Part shown: in pieces, positions 22,495-30,212 of the stretch
How the letters are laid out: each line of letters opens with the position of its first letter
Numbering within the stretch: position 1 is the stretch's first letter
Virus record (IMG/VR): IMGVR_UViG_3300046171_000135
Coordinates: 1 to 36,564 of that record
Reading direction: 5' to 3' (one strand)
Length of the DNA: 36,564 bases
Origin: a virus
Notes under the pieces: generated by a model
What the model was told of the DNA's origin: nothing
Database searches by the model: none
What the model saw: the letters and a program-made list of their open reading frames with translations, nothing else
Translations under genes and position numbers: made by a program

Positions 22495-25257
22495 ATGTCA
22501 TACATAAACAATAAAGCTGAGGCCAGAGCAATTGTTAGAGCGATTGACGAAGGAAAATTAGATGGAGAAAGTAAAGCAAAAGCAATATCAGCTTTACGTG
22601 AGTTCGATAGATTAAACCAACCATCAACAATTACACAACAGGCATCTGCTGGTGCAAAAGGTTTTAATGTAGGTATGCTTGCAGACACGCTTGGCGCACC
22701 TGTTGACCTAGTTAACTTTTTGCTAAAAAGTGCAGATACAGGATTAGAAGCATTAGGTGTACCCGAAGATTTTATACAACCATCAGAAGCACCAATGGGT
22801 GGAAGTGAGTCAATTAAAGAGGCTTTAGTTGCTGGAGGCATGGGGTATCGTGATGAGCAAGAGTTGCCTATTGACCAGCGAGCATTAGCGCGTGGTGGAA
22901 GGACAGTAGGTCAAGCAACAGGCATGGCAGCACCTATATTTGGTGTGGCAAGTAGAGTAAAGCCTGCGCAAGCTGCGATGCAAACAGCACCAAGTGGATC
23001 TGCAATTCGTGATCTAGCAAGCAATGTAGTAAAATCAACTGCACGTTCACCAAGGAAGATGGCAGCAATAGAAGGAACATCTGCATTAGGTGCAGGTACT
23101 TTTAGGGCAGGTACGGAAGCTATTGATCCAGGTAATGAATATTTAGGTATGGCTGCTGAGTTAATGGGTGGAGTAGCTGGGCCTGCGCCATTAATGCAAG
23201 CAGGTGTTAGGCAAACTAGAAAACTTGCGGAAAACCTTACACCATCTGGAAGAGAAACAGCAGCTAGAAAAAGAGTTGAAGAAGCACTACAAGAAAGTGG
23301 GTTCTTAACAAAGACAGATCCAGAACTTGACGAACGCAGACTTACGGGTCTTGCAGATGAGTTAAAACAAGCAGAAGGCTCAGGAATGACTGTTTCTCAA
23401 GTTATTCAAGACCCAATGGCACGAGAAGCATTTACAAAAATAGAAAACACCTTGATGGCATCTGCGGATGATTTAGCTAAACAAGCACTTGAGACGCAAA
23501 ACAAGAATACAGTAGCTAACTTTAATAAAAAGATAAACAAACTGAAAGGATCTAGTAATCCATTAGTTGTAAAAGAAGCGCAGAAGTTGCGATTAGATTT
23601 TTTGAATAAAAATTTAGATAAAAAACTAGAAAATGCTGAAAATAATGCAATTAATGCAGTAACGAAAGTTTTAACAAAAAATAAAGATGATGCTGTAAAA
23701 GCAAGCGCTGAAGCAAGGCAAATAATTGATAATGAGTTAAAAATTGCTCGTACAACTGAGTCTGAATTATGGGGCAAAGTAGATAAAAATGTTAATAGTC
23801 CCACTAAGGAAACTATTGCTGCATTCGATTCTATAAAAAATGAAATTAGTCCAAATGAACAGGTAATAAAACCTTTAGAAAACTTCATACAGGGACTAAT
23901 AAAAAGAAAAAATGCAACATTAGCACAAAGTCCTGGTAGAGGATTTTTAGCAACTGCACAAAGACAAGGTTTTCAACCTGTTGTAAGAGTTAGTGCAAAA
24001 GAATTATTTCGTAAAAGAAGCGTTGCTCTGAATTTAGCAAGACAAGCTAAGGCTACAGGTAGATTTAATGATGCAAGAATGTTAAATAAGTTAGCAGACG
24101 GCATGCTTAAAGATTTAAACCAAGTAACAGATGTTACTGCAAATGTTGCTCGTGACTTTTCGAGATCACTAAACGAAAAATTTAACACAAAACTTATAAG
24201 AGGTTTAAGAGAATCAGATCCTGGTGTGTTTCTAGAAAAAGCTGGTCAAGTTTCAGATGCGCAAAGAGCTTTTAATTTTCAAGCATTAAAAAAAGCGACA
24301 ACAAGATTTAATGCAGATGAAATAAACCCAGCAACAGATACGTTAAATAAACTTCAACGAGATTTTATAGAATCAGCGGCTGTTGATGTTATTGACCCAT
24401 TTACAAATCAGATAAAACCTGCGACATTATCTAGGTTTATTAATAATAACCAACTTACACTTAAAGAAGTTGGAATGCTTGATGATATAAACGATGTCGA
24501 TCAAAAAGTTAAATTAGCAACAATGCTTCAAAATACAGCACAAAAAGGGAAGGCTTTTGCCCAAAATAAAAGTTTAGCTGCAAAAATTGCAAGAGGCTCA
24601 GATAATATTTCAGAAGTGGTATCCAGAGCCTTGGACTCAAATTACCAATTACAAGCATTTAAAGACTTAGCAAGAACAGTTGGTAGATCTAAAAATAAAG
24701 ATGCTATTGATGGACTTAAGCATGGAGTATTGGATGAAATTTTTAACCGAGCAAAAGTTCAAAAAGGTGAGCTACAGGGTTTAATTAGTGGTAATAAACT
24801 TGATGAGATATTAAACGCAAAAGCAGGCAAAAAGACTGTGAGGCAAAACTTACTTGAATCAGGACTTATCACACCAGAGCAATCTGCAAACCTTACGACT
24901 ATTAGTCAGAAAGCTAAACTATTTGAAGACGCAGTAAACGACCCAAGAAAAATGCAAAAACTTGTTACTATGGGTGATGGTGTCATGGATGTCCTTGCAA
25001 GAGCAGGTGGATCTGCACTTGGAAGTATGATGGCATTAGCTAAAAGCAGTCCATTAATTATGTCTGCACTTGGTGCAAAAATGGGAAGAAAAGTGGTGAC
25101 TGAAGTGCCTGCACTTAAACTACAAGGCGTGCTTACTGAAGCAGCACTTAATACCAAACTAATGCGAAGTTTGCTTCAATCTAGACCTAAAGCTACAAAG
25201 GCAACAGATACCGCGATAAGAGGTTATTTATTACAAGCAGGTTTACTGCAAGATTGA
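22495..25257 (+). CDS. Largest internal virion/ejection protein
   Basis: 920 residues, predominantly helical. The N-terminal ~180 residues have Gly/Ala/Pro-rich hydrophobic stretches (GFNVGMLADTLGAPVDLVNF, GRTVGQATGMAAPIFGVASR), which suggest membrane interaction, with a second Ala/Gly-rich stretch at ~205-235. A long coiled-coil middle (~280-460) follows. A hydrophobic segment near the C terminus (GGSALGSMMALAKSSPLIMS) precedes a basic end. This is the architecture of large ejected proteins that form a channel across the host envelope. It ends the late arm just before a strong terminator. No enzymatic motif seen. Confidence 0.55.
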   Translation: MSYINNKAEARAIVRAIDEGKLDGESKAKAISALREFDRLNQPSTITQQASAGAKGFNVGMLADTLGAPVDLVNFLLKSADTGLEALGVPEDFIQPSEAPMGGSESIKEALVAGGMGYRDEQELPIDQRALARGGRTVGQATGMAAPIFGVASRVKPAQAAMQTAPSGSAIRDLASNVVKSTARSPRKMAAIEGTSALGAGTFRAGTEAIDPGNEYLGMAAELMGGVAGPAPLMQAGVRQTRKLAENLTPSGRETAARKRVEEALQESGFLTKTDPELDERRLTGLADELKQAEGSGMTVSQVIQDPMAREAFTKIENTLMASADDLAKQALETQNKNTVANFNKKINKLKGSSNPLVVKEAQKLRLDFLNKNLDKKLENAENNAINAVTKVLTKNKDDAVKASAEARQIIDNELKIARTTESELWGKVDKNVNSPTKETIAAFDSIKNEISPNEQVIKPLENFIQGLIKRKNATLAQSPGRGFLATAQRQGFQPVVRVSAKELFRKRSVALNLARQAKATGRFNDARMLNKLADGMLKDLNQVTDVTANVARDFSRSLNEKFNTKLIRGLRESDPGVFLEKAGQVSDAQRAFNFQALKKATTRFNADEINPATDTLNKLQRDFIESAAVDVIDPFTNQIKPATLSRFINNNQLTLKEVGMLDDINDVDQKVKLATMLQNTAQKGKAFAQNKSLAAKIARGSDNISEVVSRALDSNYQLQAFKDLARTVGRSKNKDAIDGLKHGVLDEIFNRAKVQKGELQGLISGNKLDEILNAKAGKKTVRQNLLESGLITPEQSANLTTISQKAKLFEDAVNDPRKMQKLVTMGDGVMDVLARAGGSALGSMMALAKSSPLIMSALGAKMGRKVVTEVPALKLQGVLTEAALNTKLMRSLLQSRPKATKATDTAIRGYLLQAGLLQD

Positions 25258-25319
25258 CAAAATAAAACAATCCGACTAATTTAATAATTTTTAGGGCCGT
25301 AGTAATCCCTAGAGTTGGA

Positions 25320-25351
25320 GAAGTCATTCTTAGGAATGGCTTCTTTTTTTT
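25320..25351 (+). terminator. Strong intrinsic terminator ending the late arm
   Basis: GAAGTCATTC (25320-25329) pairs with GAATGGCTTC (25334-25343) through nine Watson-Crick pairs and one G-T pair, loop of four, followed by eight T (25344-25351). It lies 62 bases after the last late-gene stop and insulates the integrase region. Confidence 0.9.
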
Positions 25352-25526
25352 GGCGCTTTAACAAGAGTTGACTAAAAAAGTTACAAAGATGCTTGACATG
25401 GGCATTTTTTGTTTTAATTGTTTGTCGTATCGAATAGATAAAGACCTAGCATAATTGAGGGGCGAGCAATTCCCTCTAAAAAATGCACATTAAGAACCTA
25501 ATAAAATAAAAATTAAAATTCAAATA
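25352..25526 (+). promoter_or_regulatory. Integrase upstream region (promoter and possible attP)
   Basis: AT-rich. TTGACA (25393-25398) followed after 16 bases by TAATTG gives a plausible but weak promoter. A second TTGACT lies about 20 bases upstream of it. GAGGG (25457-25461) and CCCTC (25472-25476) form a short hairpin ahead of an A-run. Phage attachment sites often lie beside the integrase, but no tRNA-like core or arm repeats can be identified without the host sequence. The leader just before the ATG is A-rich without a Shine-Dalgarno sequence. Confidence 0.4.
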
Positions 25527-26513
25527 ATGAACAATAACGCCACGGTTGAAAATACTTTACACAATAGAGTAGATGAATTAATCACGTATTCCGCTCGTAT
25601 TAATACCCCTAAATATATGACTGATATCACGATTAATTATACTCCACCAAAATTACGTACTATCCTCATCTCTGATTTGATTTACACATATAAGATGTGT
25701 GAGTCTACAGCATTTAAAGTTCCATCTTGGGAAACTAAGAGAAATAGTATTGCATGTTTTCGTTATTGCTTGAAGCACCTCGGCATGACCGAGGATATGG
25801 ACACACGCTACCTTGGTGGTCGCCATCCGAAGACAGGTCTTCCGCTTGGCAAGCATTTGATCCGCACCATGCCTGAGAGTTTTCAGCGTGTAAAGGTTGC
25901 AAAGAGTTTATTTAGTAAAGGCATGGTTGAGTTTTACGAAGAGCAGGGGATTGAGACTTCGTATTTTGCAACATGGACAACCTTAGTTGTCCGTGCAAAG
26001 CCCACTAAGCAGTTCATCCCGGATCGCATTATCGAGAATGTTATCGCCAAGTGCGAAGCGGAAAAAGACAACCGCACACATTTTTACCTTGGTTATTTAT
26101 TATGCTATGGTCTTGGCTTACGCAACTCAGAGATGAGGCGTGCCAAGTGGGATGACATGTATGAGGATCTTGATGCCAATAAACTCATACGAATCCACGC
26201 ACCCAAGAGCGGTGGTGAGTACCAGGACAGACCATGCGACCCATATTATTGGGACAAGCTCATGAAGATGCGTGACTTTGGGAGTATAGTAAAGGCATCA
26301 AGTAAAGAGATGCGTGAATTATTTCCTCAGTTCTTAAAGAACGAGTGTGGGATAAAGGAGAGGCGAGCAGTTCATCTTCTTAGAAAATATTGTGGGCATC
26401 GATTGATGCGAAGTAATGGTATTTATCCAGCGAGTAAAGCGCTTGGACATGCGGATACCAAGATTACAGACATGATTTACTCTGGTCTGCCCACTCTTAA
26501 AGCGACTGCTTAA
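25527..26513 (+). CDS. int: Tyrosine integrase
   Basis: 328 residues, tyrosine recombinase fold. The N half contains a SAM-like core-binding region; the catalytic C half shows R199 (GLGLRNSEMRRAKW), the β-hairpin Lys region (IHAPKSGGEYQD), H283-x-x-R286 (VHLLRKYCGHRL), H308 (KALGHADTKIT) and the nucleophile Y318 (DMIYSG). All catalytic positions are present, so it should be active in site-specific integration and excision. It is first in the early arm, downstream of the late terminator. Excisionase candidates lie at 28512 and 26686. It lies well inside the window, not at the repeat ends, so those repeats are not obviously attL/attR. Confidence 0.93.
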   Translation: MNNNATVENTLHNRVDELITYSARINTPKYMTDITINYTPPKLRTILISDLIYTYKMCESTAFKVPSWETKRNSIACFRYCLKHLGMTEDMDTRYLGGRHPKTGLPLGKHLIRTMPESFQRVKVAKSLFSKGMVEFYEEQGIETSYFATWTTLVVRAKPTKQFIPDRIIENVIAKCEAEKDNRTHFYLGYLLCYGLGLRNSEMRRAKWDDMYEDLDANKLIRIHAPKSGGEYQDRPCDPYYWDKLMKMRDFGSIVKASSKEMRELFPQFLKNECGIKERRAVHLLRKYCGHRLMRSNGIYPASKALGHADTKITDMIYSGLPTLKATA

Positions 26514-26564
26514 TCAACAAATTTATTACTTGCCCGTAAAAAACATTAAAAATACCAACTACAA

Positions 26565-26822
26565 ATGACTACAATAATTACATCAGTAATCAACGGGATA
26601 GAAATTAAAGCAATGGGAGACGGCACGGTAGAGATATTCTCAGACCGTCCAAATATAGTAAGAGTGAGCGACTTAAAGGAGTTGCTTACTTCTTTACCAC
26701 TTGAAACTTCAGAGGTAAGTTCAGATTGCGATTTTCCTCCTCAATGGCTCGGCACGCAGACCTCAGAAGCAGGTCGTAAATCTGAGCCTGGAGAAGACCC
26801 GTTTCGTCCGCAAGGAGCTTAA
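26565..26822 (+). CDS. 85-residue hypothetical protein overlapping an antisense gene
   Basis: The first ~42 residues look genuine (TSVINGIEIKAMGDGTVEIF, then DRPNIVRVSDLKELL), a small β-hairpin plus helix. From ~residue 41 on, the DNA is also the complement of the RHH regulator gene, and the protein turns into a Ser/Pro-rich tail (SEAGRKSEPGEDPFRPQG). Both genes may be real and share 137 bases tail to tail. The leader is A-rich, no Shine-Dalgarno sequence. Function unknown; lysogeny-region accessory is the best guess. Confidence 0.45.
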   Translation: MTTIITSVINGIEIKAMGDGTVEIFSDRPNIVRVSDLKELLTSLPLETSEVSSDCDFPPQWLGTQTSEAGRKSEPGEDPFRPQGA

Positions 26823-26886
26823 CAGTCTTTCGTACATTAGGACTTAATCTTAGCGATATGGGTTTCGATAGATTTTCTTTACTCAT
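26686..26886 (-). CDS. Ribbon-helix-helix regulator (CopG/Arc-like)
   Basis: 66 residues with a clear RHH fold: β-strand KPISLRLSPN, helix VRKTVKLLADETGL, turn and helix LQAQIYDLLLRSACRAIEEE. RHH proteins dimerise and insert the β-ribbon in the DNA major groove; many are phage repressors or excision factors. It is the only minus-strand gene in the early arm and is divergent from the recombination/replication genes from 26957. An inverted repeat directly before its start (26887-26903) is a natural operator. I infer a lysogeny or early-gene switch. Confidence 0.75.
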   Translation of the reverse strand: MSKENLSKPISLRLSPNVRKTVKLLADETGLLQAQIYDLLLRSACRAIEEENRNLNLPLKFQVVKK

Positions 26887-26956
26887 GTGTCACTTAAAGA
26901 CACGAGTGGCTACATGAGGCAACAATAAAATACAACAAAAACAAAATAAATATATT
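26887..26956. promoter_or_regulatory. Divergent control region between RHH regulator and early operon
   Basis: GTGTC (26887-26891) and GACAC (26899-26903) form a perfect inverted repeat with seven-base spacer next to the RHH start codon. CATGT (26884-26888) and ACATG (26912-26916) form a wider nested pair. The recurrent element CTACATGAGGCA is at 26910-26921. TGTCAC (26888-26893) and TACATG (26911-26916) are spaced 17 bases, a possible weak promoter. The remaining 35 bases are A-rich up to ATG 26957, with no Shine-Dalgarno sequence. Confidence 0.5.
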
Positions 26957-27439
26957 ATGGCATTCTTACCTAGTAATATAAAAGCACCATCTGAAGGTGG
27001 TGGTGGAAGTGGAAACTACATGCGATTTGCACAAGGCAAAAATACATTTCGCATAATTGGATCAAGCGATGATAAGCCAACGCCAGGCTTTATTCATGGA
27101 ACGATAGGGTGGACAACCGATGCGGACGGAAAGCGCAAGCCAATCAGATGGCCAGAAGGTGAGTCTGCACCCATCAAGTTTGAGGATAAACCACGTAACT
27201 TTTATGCATTTGTCGTTTATAATTACGATGAGCAGAAAGTGCAAATCCTTGAGTTAACGCAGACAAAACTACAAGCAGAGTTATTGCAACTTGCCAATGA
27301 TGAGGATTGGGGTGATTGCAGGAAGTATGACATCACAGTTGTGCGGAATGGTGAAGGACTTGAGACTACATACAGCATGAATCCGAAACCAATAAAAAGA
27401 TGGATGAGGATATTAAAGCAATCTGCAAAGCTGAATTAA
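26957..27439 (+). CDS. Single-strand DNA-binding-like protein, main frame
   Basis: 160 residues as read. MAFLPSNIKAPSEGGGGSGN, then NYMRFAQGKNTFRIIGSSDD, a core NFYAFVVYNYDEQKVQILEL and EDWGDCRKYDITVVRNGEGL with TTYSMNPKPIKR match a widespread phage family usually annotated as single-strand DNA-binding. Such proteins coat DNA during replication and recombination; the next gene is a RecE-like exonuclease. The last ~13 residues (after PIKR) look out of family. A -1 shift in the A5 run at 27394-27398 would continue into the frame of 27400-27537, which supplies the expected acidic tail. This may be programmed frameshifting, an indel, or split genes. Confidence 0.75.
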   Translation: MAFLPSNIKAPSEGGGGSGNYMRFAQGKNTFRIIGSSDDKPTPGFIHGTIGWTTDADGKRKPIRWPEGESAPIKFEDKPRNFYAFVVYNYDEQKVQILELTQTKLQAELLQLANDEDWGDCRKYDITVVRNGEGLETTYSMNPKPIKRWMRILKQSAKLN

Positions 27440-27537
27440 AAGTTATAAATCTTCCGGCATTATTTGATGGTGCAGATCCATTTGCAGAATTTGAACCACC
27501 TGCTGCTGAAGCAGATGATGATGGAGAACCGTTCTGA
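27400..27537 (+). CDS. Acidic C-terminal tail of the SSB-like protein in the -1 frame
   Basis: 45 codons from an ATG at 27400. The product begins MDEDIKAICKAELKVINLPA, continues LFDGADPFAEFEPP and ends ADDDGEPF. In the SSB-like family I expect a continuous protein with an LFxGxDPF-type segment, and acidic tails ending in an aromatic are typical of phage and bacterial SSBs that recruit partners. So this is most likely the missing C terminus of the preceding gene, reached by a -1 shift or broken from it by a one-base deletion. Independent initiation at ATG 27400 is possible, but no Shine-Dalgarno sequence is present. Its stop overlaps the exonuclease ATG. Confidence 0.6.
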   Translation: MDEDIKAICKAELKVINLPALFDGADPFAEFEPPAAEADDDGEPF

Positions 27538-28511
27538 TGCTTAGAAGTGGTATAAGTAACGAAGCGTACCATGCCGATCCAGCGTTGGGCAGGAGTGTAG
27601 CATATAGCATGCGCACTTCATGCCCAATGAAGGTGAAGCACATGATGGATAATCCAACACCCAGCACACCTGCTTTGGTGAATGGCAGTATGATTCATAG
27701 TGGTGCGCTTGAACCTCAAAAACTAGATGAAGAGTTCAAGTGCAAGCCACAAGAGATTGATGGCAACTCACCACGCACAAATGCGTATAAGGAAGCCTTT
27801 GCGGTAATGGAAGCTGATAATCCTTGTGTCACATATGTACCACATTCTGATTATGAGAATAACCTGGAAGTGATTGCCAGCGTAAGTGATCATCCGTTGC
27901 TCAAGGAATTACTATACCATGAGGATAGTAAGATTGAACATACCGGGTTCTTTGATTTTGAGGGTGTGGCATGTAAGGTCAGACCAGACTTGTACAATAC
28001 CAGCAATGGGGTAGTCATGGATCTGAAAACTACACAAGATGCAAGTGTGCGTGGATTCACTAAAAGTGTCAGGCAATTTGGGTATGTGTTCCAGGCTGCG
28101 TGGTACATGACTGCACTCAGGCAAATGGGTGAGAAGCCTAAGAAGTTTATATTCTTGGTGGTTGAGAAAACTGAGCCTTACATTACTGCATGCTACACCT
28201 TGGACAACAATGACATTGAGCGTGAAGTTCCCAATGTGATTGATGCCATTAAGGAATATGGTGAGTGCTTAAAGAATGATGTATGGCCTGGTTACACCGA
28301 TGATATAACCACTCTAAACCTTGGCACTCCATTTACCGAGAACAGACTTAGCATTACCAAAGCTAGTGAAAAGTTTGGGGTCAGTAGGAGCTACATTTAC
28401 AAGTTAATAAAAAAGCACGGATTAGAAACCTTAAAGGTTAGAAATCGGCAGACTATTAGCATGTATGAATTTAGTAACGCTCTAAGGTGGGAGCATGGAA
28501 AGGCAGCATAA
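27537..28511 (+). CDS. RecE-like PD-(D/E)XK exonuclease fused to C-terminal helix-turn-helix
   Basis: 324 residues, overlapping the upstream TGA by one base (TGATG). The N-terminal ~250 residues match the phage exonuclease VIII/DUF3799 pattern: NEAYHADPALGRSVAY, an SPxxAKH-like CPMKVKHMMDNP, GSMIHSGALEP, then the catalytic core with D151 (VRPDLYN), D162 and K164 (VMDLKTTQDA), and QAAWYMTAL. It degrades one DNA strand for annealing. Residues ~265-324 form a separate helix-turn-helix (ITKASEKFGVSRSYIYKLIK), not usual in this family; it may target the nuclease or regulate the operon. No RecT/Erf/Redβ annealase is recognised; the SSB-like gene may partner it. Confidence 0.8.
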   Translation: MLRSGISNEAYHADPALGRSVAYSMRTSCPMKVKHMMDNPTPSTPALVNGSMIHSGALEPQKLDEEFKCKPQEIDGNSPRTNAYKEAFAVMEADNPCVTYVPHSDYENNLEVIASVSDHPLLKELLYHEDSKIEHTGFFDFEGVACKVRPDLYNTSNGVVMDLKTTQDASVRGFTKSVRQFGYVFQAAWYMTALRQMGEKPKKFIFLVVEKTEPYITACYTLDNNDIEREVPNVIDAIKEYGECLKNDVWPGYTDDITTLNLGTPFTENRLSITKASEKFGVSRSYIYKLIKKHGLETLKVRNRQTISMYEFSNALRWEHGKAA

Positions 28512-28748
28512 ATGGCACGCAATAAAGGAAGTGTGGTAAAACTTGTTTCAAGTAAGAAAGCTCTAGAAATGATGGGGTATAAGTCACAGACATCCCTGGA
28601 TCAATTCCACGATGATGAAGGATTCACTAAATATGAAGTCAGCGGAATCAATGGGCGTGGTGGAGTTGGGTTAGCTTGGAGCAAGAAAGAAATTAACAAG
28701 TGGTTACGAACTGAAGGAAGGGACACATCAGAATGGTTGATAGACTAA
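28512..28748 (+). CDS. Excisionase/AlpA-like DNA-binding protein
   Basis: 78 residues, beginning the base after the exonuclease stop. KKALEMMGYKSQTSLDQFHD, then GFTKYEV, and a final WSKKEINKWLRTEGR follow the winged-helix excisionase pattern (helix-turn-helix, wing with Gly-rich turn, W-x-x-x-E-I-x-x-W). Candidate directionality factor for the integrase, or an early-gene regulator. Overlaps the next gene by 16 bases. Confidence 0.6.
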   Translation: MARNKGSVVKLVSSKKALEMMGYKSQTSLDQFHDDEGFTKYEVSGINGRGGVGLAWSKKEINKWLRTEGRDTSEWLID

Positions 28749-28948
28749 AATTAAAAGAGATGGATAAAGTTCTAAATTATGCAGAGCAACATATTGAACA
28801 GCATAATTTTGATGGCGCGGTTGTGGTACTGCATGCAGCAATTAAGCAATTAGTTGCTACCTTGCAGGGTATGGACTTAGATCATCAGAAAGATCCGCAT
28901 GTAAACTTGTACGCGAAAGAAGACTGTTGCGATGGGCAAGATCAATAG
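28733..28948 (+). CDS. 71-residue hypothetical protein
   Basis: Predominantly helical, acidic and His-rich (NYAEQHIEQHNFDGAVVVLH, AAIKQLVATLQGMDLDHQ), ending in EDCCDGQDQ. Overlaps both neighbours, consistent with a tightly coupled operon. No domain recognised. Confidence 0.6.
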   Translation: MVDRLKLKEMDKVLNYAEQHIEQHNFDGAVVVLHAAIKQLVATLQGMDLDHQKDPHVNLYAKEDCCDGQDQ

Positions 28949-29270
28949 TCGATCCAAAGGTGCAAGATACGAGCGAGAATTAGCACGCTACTTATCCGAG
29001 AATGGGTTTCCTGGTTCACGCAGAGGACAACAGTTCTCTGGTGGATCGGATTCCCCGGATGTGGTGAGTGACTTCCCATTTCATATCGAGGCCAAGCATG
29101 TGCAGGCATTGAATTTATATTCTGCAATGACGCAGAGCATACGAGATGCAGGTGATAAACCACCATGCGTAATTCATCGGAAGAATAACACAGAGAGCAT
29201 GTTCACATGCAAACTTGAAGACCTAATTAAATTATTAAACGAGAAGTCATGGACTTCAAAAACTAACTAA
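28932..29270 (+). CDS. Holliday-junction-resolvase-like PD-(D/E)XK nuclease
   Basis: 112 residues. NSRSKGARYERELARYLSEN gives the N-terminal Glu, SPDVVSDFPFHIEAKHVQAL gives the D ... E-A-K triad of the PD-(D/E)XK fold, and a conserved basic/aromatic stretch (GSRRGQQFSGG) lies between. This matches phage and archaeal Hjc-type resolvases, which cut four-way junctions formed in replication and recombination and clear branches before packaging. It belongs to the recombination operon; overlaps the upstream gene by 17 bases. Confidence 0.7.
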   Translation: MGKINSRSKGARYERELARYLSENGFPGSRRGQQFSGGSDSPDVVSDFPFHIEAKHVQALNLYSAMTQSIRDAGDKPPCVIHRKNNTESMFTCKLEDLIKLLNEKSWTSKTN

Positions 29271-29282
29271 CTCAAAAATACT

Positions 29283-30212
29283 ATGATAAATACAGCAAAA
29301 CAACAAATAAGCTCAGAGATATCTGAGTCAGAATACTTATACAATAGAGGACTAGGCACGTTTGTGGATATACGAACAATAACCCCAAAGGAAGCAAAAG
29401 AAATTCTTGAAGGACAAATAAAAAATAGAAAGTTATCCCAGCAAACCATATTAAGATATGCAAAGCAGATGAAAGCAGGTCGCTGGAAAGTTAATGGTGA
29501 GACAATAACATTTGGTGGTGGCATGTTGATTGATGGACAACATCGATTGCATGCATGTATAAAAGCAGATGTACCATTGAGTGTAATATGTGTTATCCTA
29601 GATAACAATGAAGCATTTAATACAATTGATTCTGGTAAAAGAAGAAATGTGGCAGATGTGTTTAGTATCAATGGACTAAAGCGGACAACAAATATGGCAG
29701 CTACTTTAGCAGTCATGGTTAAGATTGATAATACAGGAGAGATTACTGCTGCTGGTGGTGGTCGGTCTGCAAGAATAGAGAACCATGAATGTGAGGAATT
29801 ACTTCTTAACTATCCCAATCTTGATACCTCAGTTAAGCAGGCACAAAAGTGGTATAAACTTCTTAAGATTAAAACAACTGCAACTGCATCTTTAAACTAC
29901 TTGCTTAGAAGGGCAGAGGGTAGGGTTGAGGATGACGAGTCAACCACATTGGCAGACAAGTTTATGAACCAAGTCTTCTATGGAGAGAACCTAACAAAAG
30001 GAAGTCCAGGTTTAGTATTAAGGAATGCGTTTATTAAGCATGTCACACATAACGCACAACCAGAGACTAGATATATTTTAAAAGCTGGCATATTTTGTTG
30101 GAATAATTGGTTGAAGGGTAAAGAAATGGACAGAATTGCTGTCCGTGGAGATAGTATAATCCCAAAGCCTGACACACCAACAATCAATGACCGAGTTCGA
30201 CACGAGTCTTAG
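29283..30212 (+). CDS. DGQHR/ParB-like domain protein
   Basis: 309 residues. The N half has the ParB/Srx-like fold signature: LSQQTILRYAKQMKAGRWKV, an ITFGGGMLIDGQHRLHA with DGQHR at 84-88, and a following FNTIDSGKRRNVADVF. This subtype is common in phages and plasmids. ParB-like domains bind or hydrolyse CTP and some cut DNA; the activity of phage members is unknown. The C half (~150-309) is helical and not recognised. There is no ParA partner. Leader A-rich, no Shine-Dalgarno sequence. Overlaps the next gene by 26 bases. Confidence 0.7.
   Translation: MINTAKQQISSEISESEYLYNRGLGTFVDIRTITPKEAKEILEGQIKNRKLSQQTILRYAKQMKAGRWKVNGETITFGGGMLIDGQHRLHACIKADVPLSVICVILDNNEAFNTIDSGKRRNVADVFSINGLKRTTNMAATLAVMVKIDNTGEITAAGGGRSARIENHECEELLLNYPNLDTSVKQAQKWYKLLKIKTTATASLNYLLRRAEGRVEDDESTTLADKFMNQVFYGENLTKGSPGLVLRNAFIKHVTHNAQPETRYILKAGIFCWNNWLKGKEMDRIAVRGDSIIPKPDTPTINDRVRHES

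Noticed and set aside
23406-23888. 160-codon minus-strand hydrophobic frame in the largest virion gene
   Set aside because: Phe/Leu/Ser-rich mirror of a Lys/Glu-rich coiled coil, a common antisense artefact.
25445-25480. tRNA-derived attP core
   Set aside because: The short GAGGG/CCCTC hairpin lacks a T-arm consensus and no tRNA-like fold is seen; attP cannot be placed without the host.
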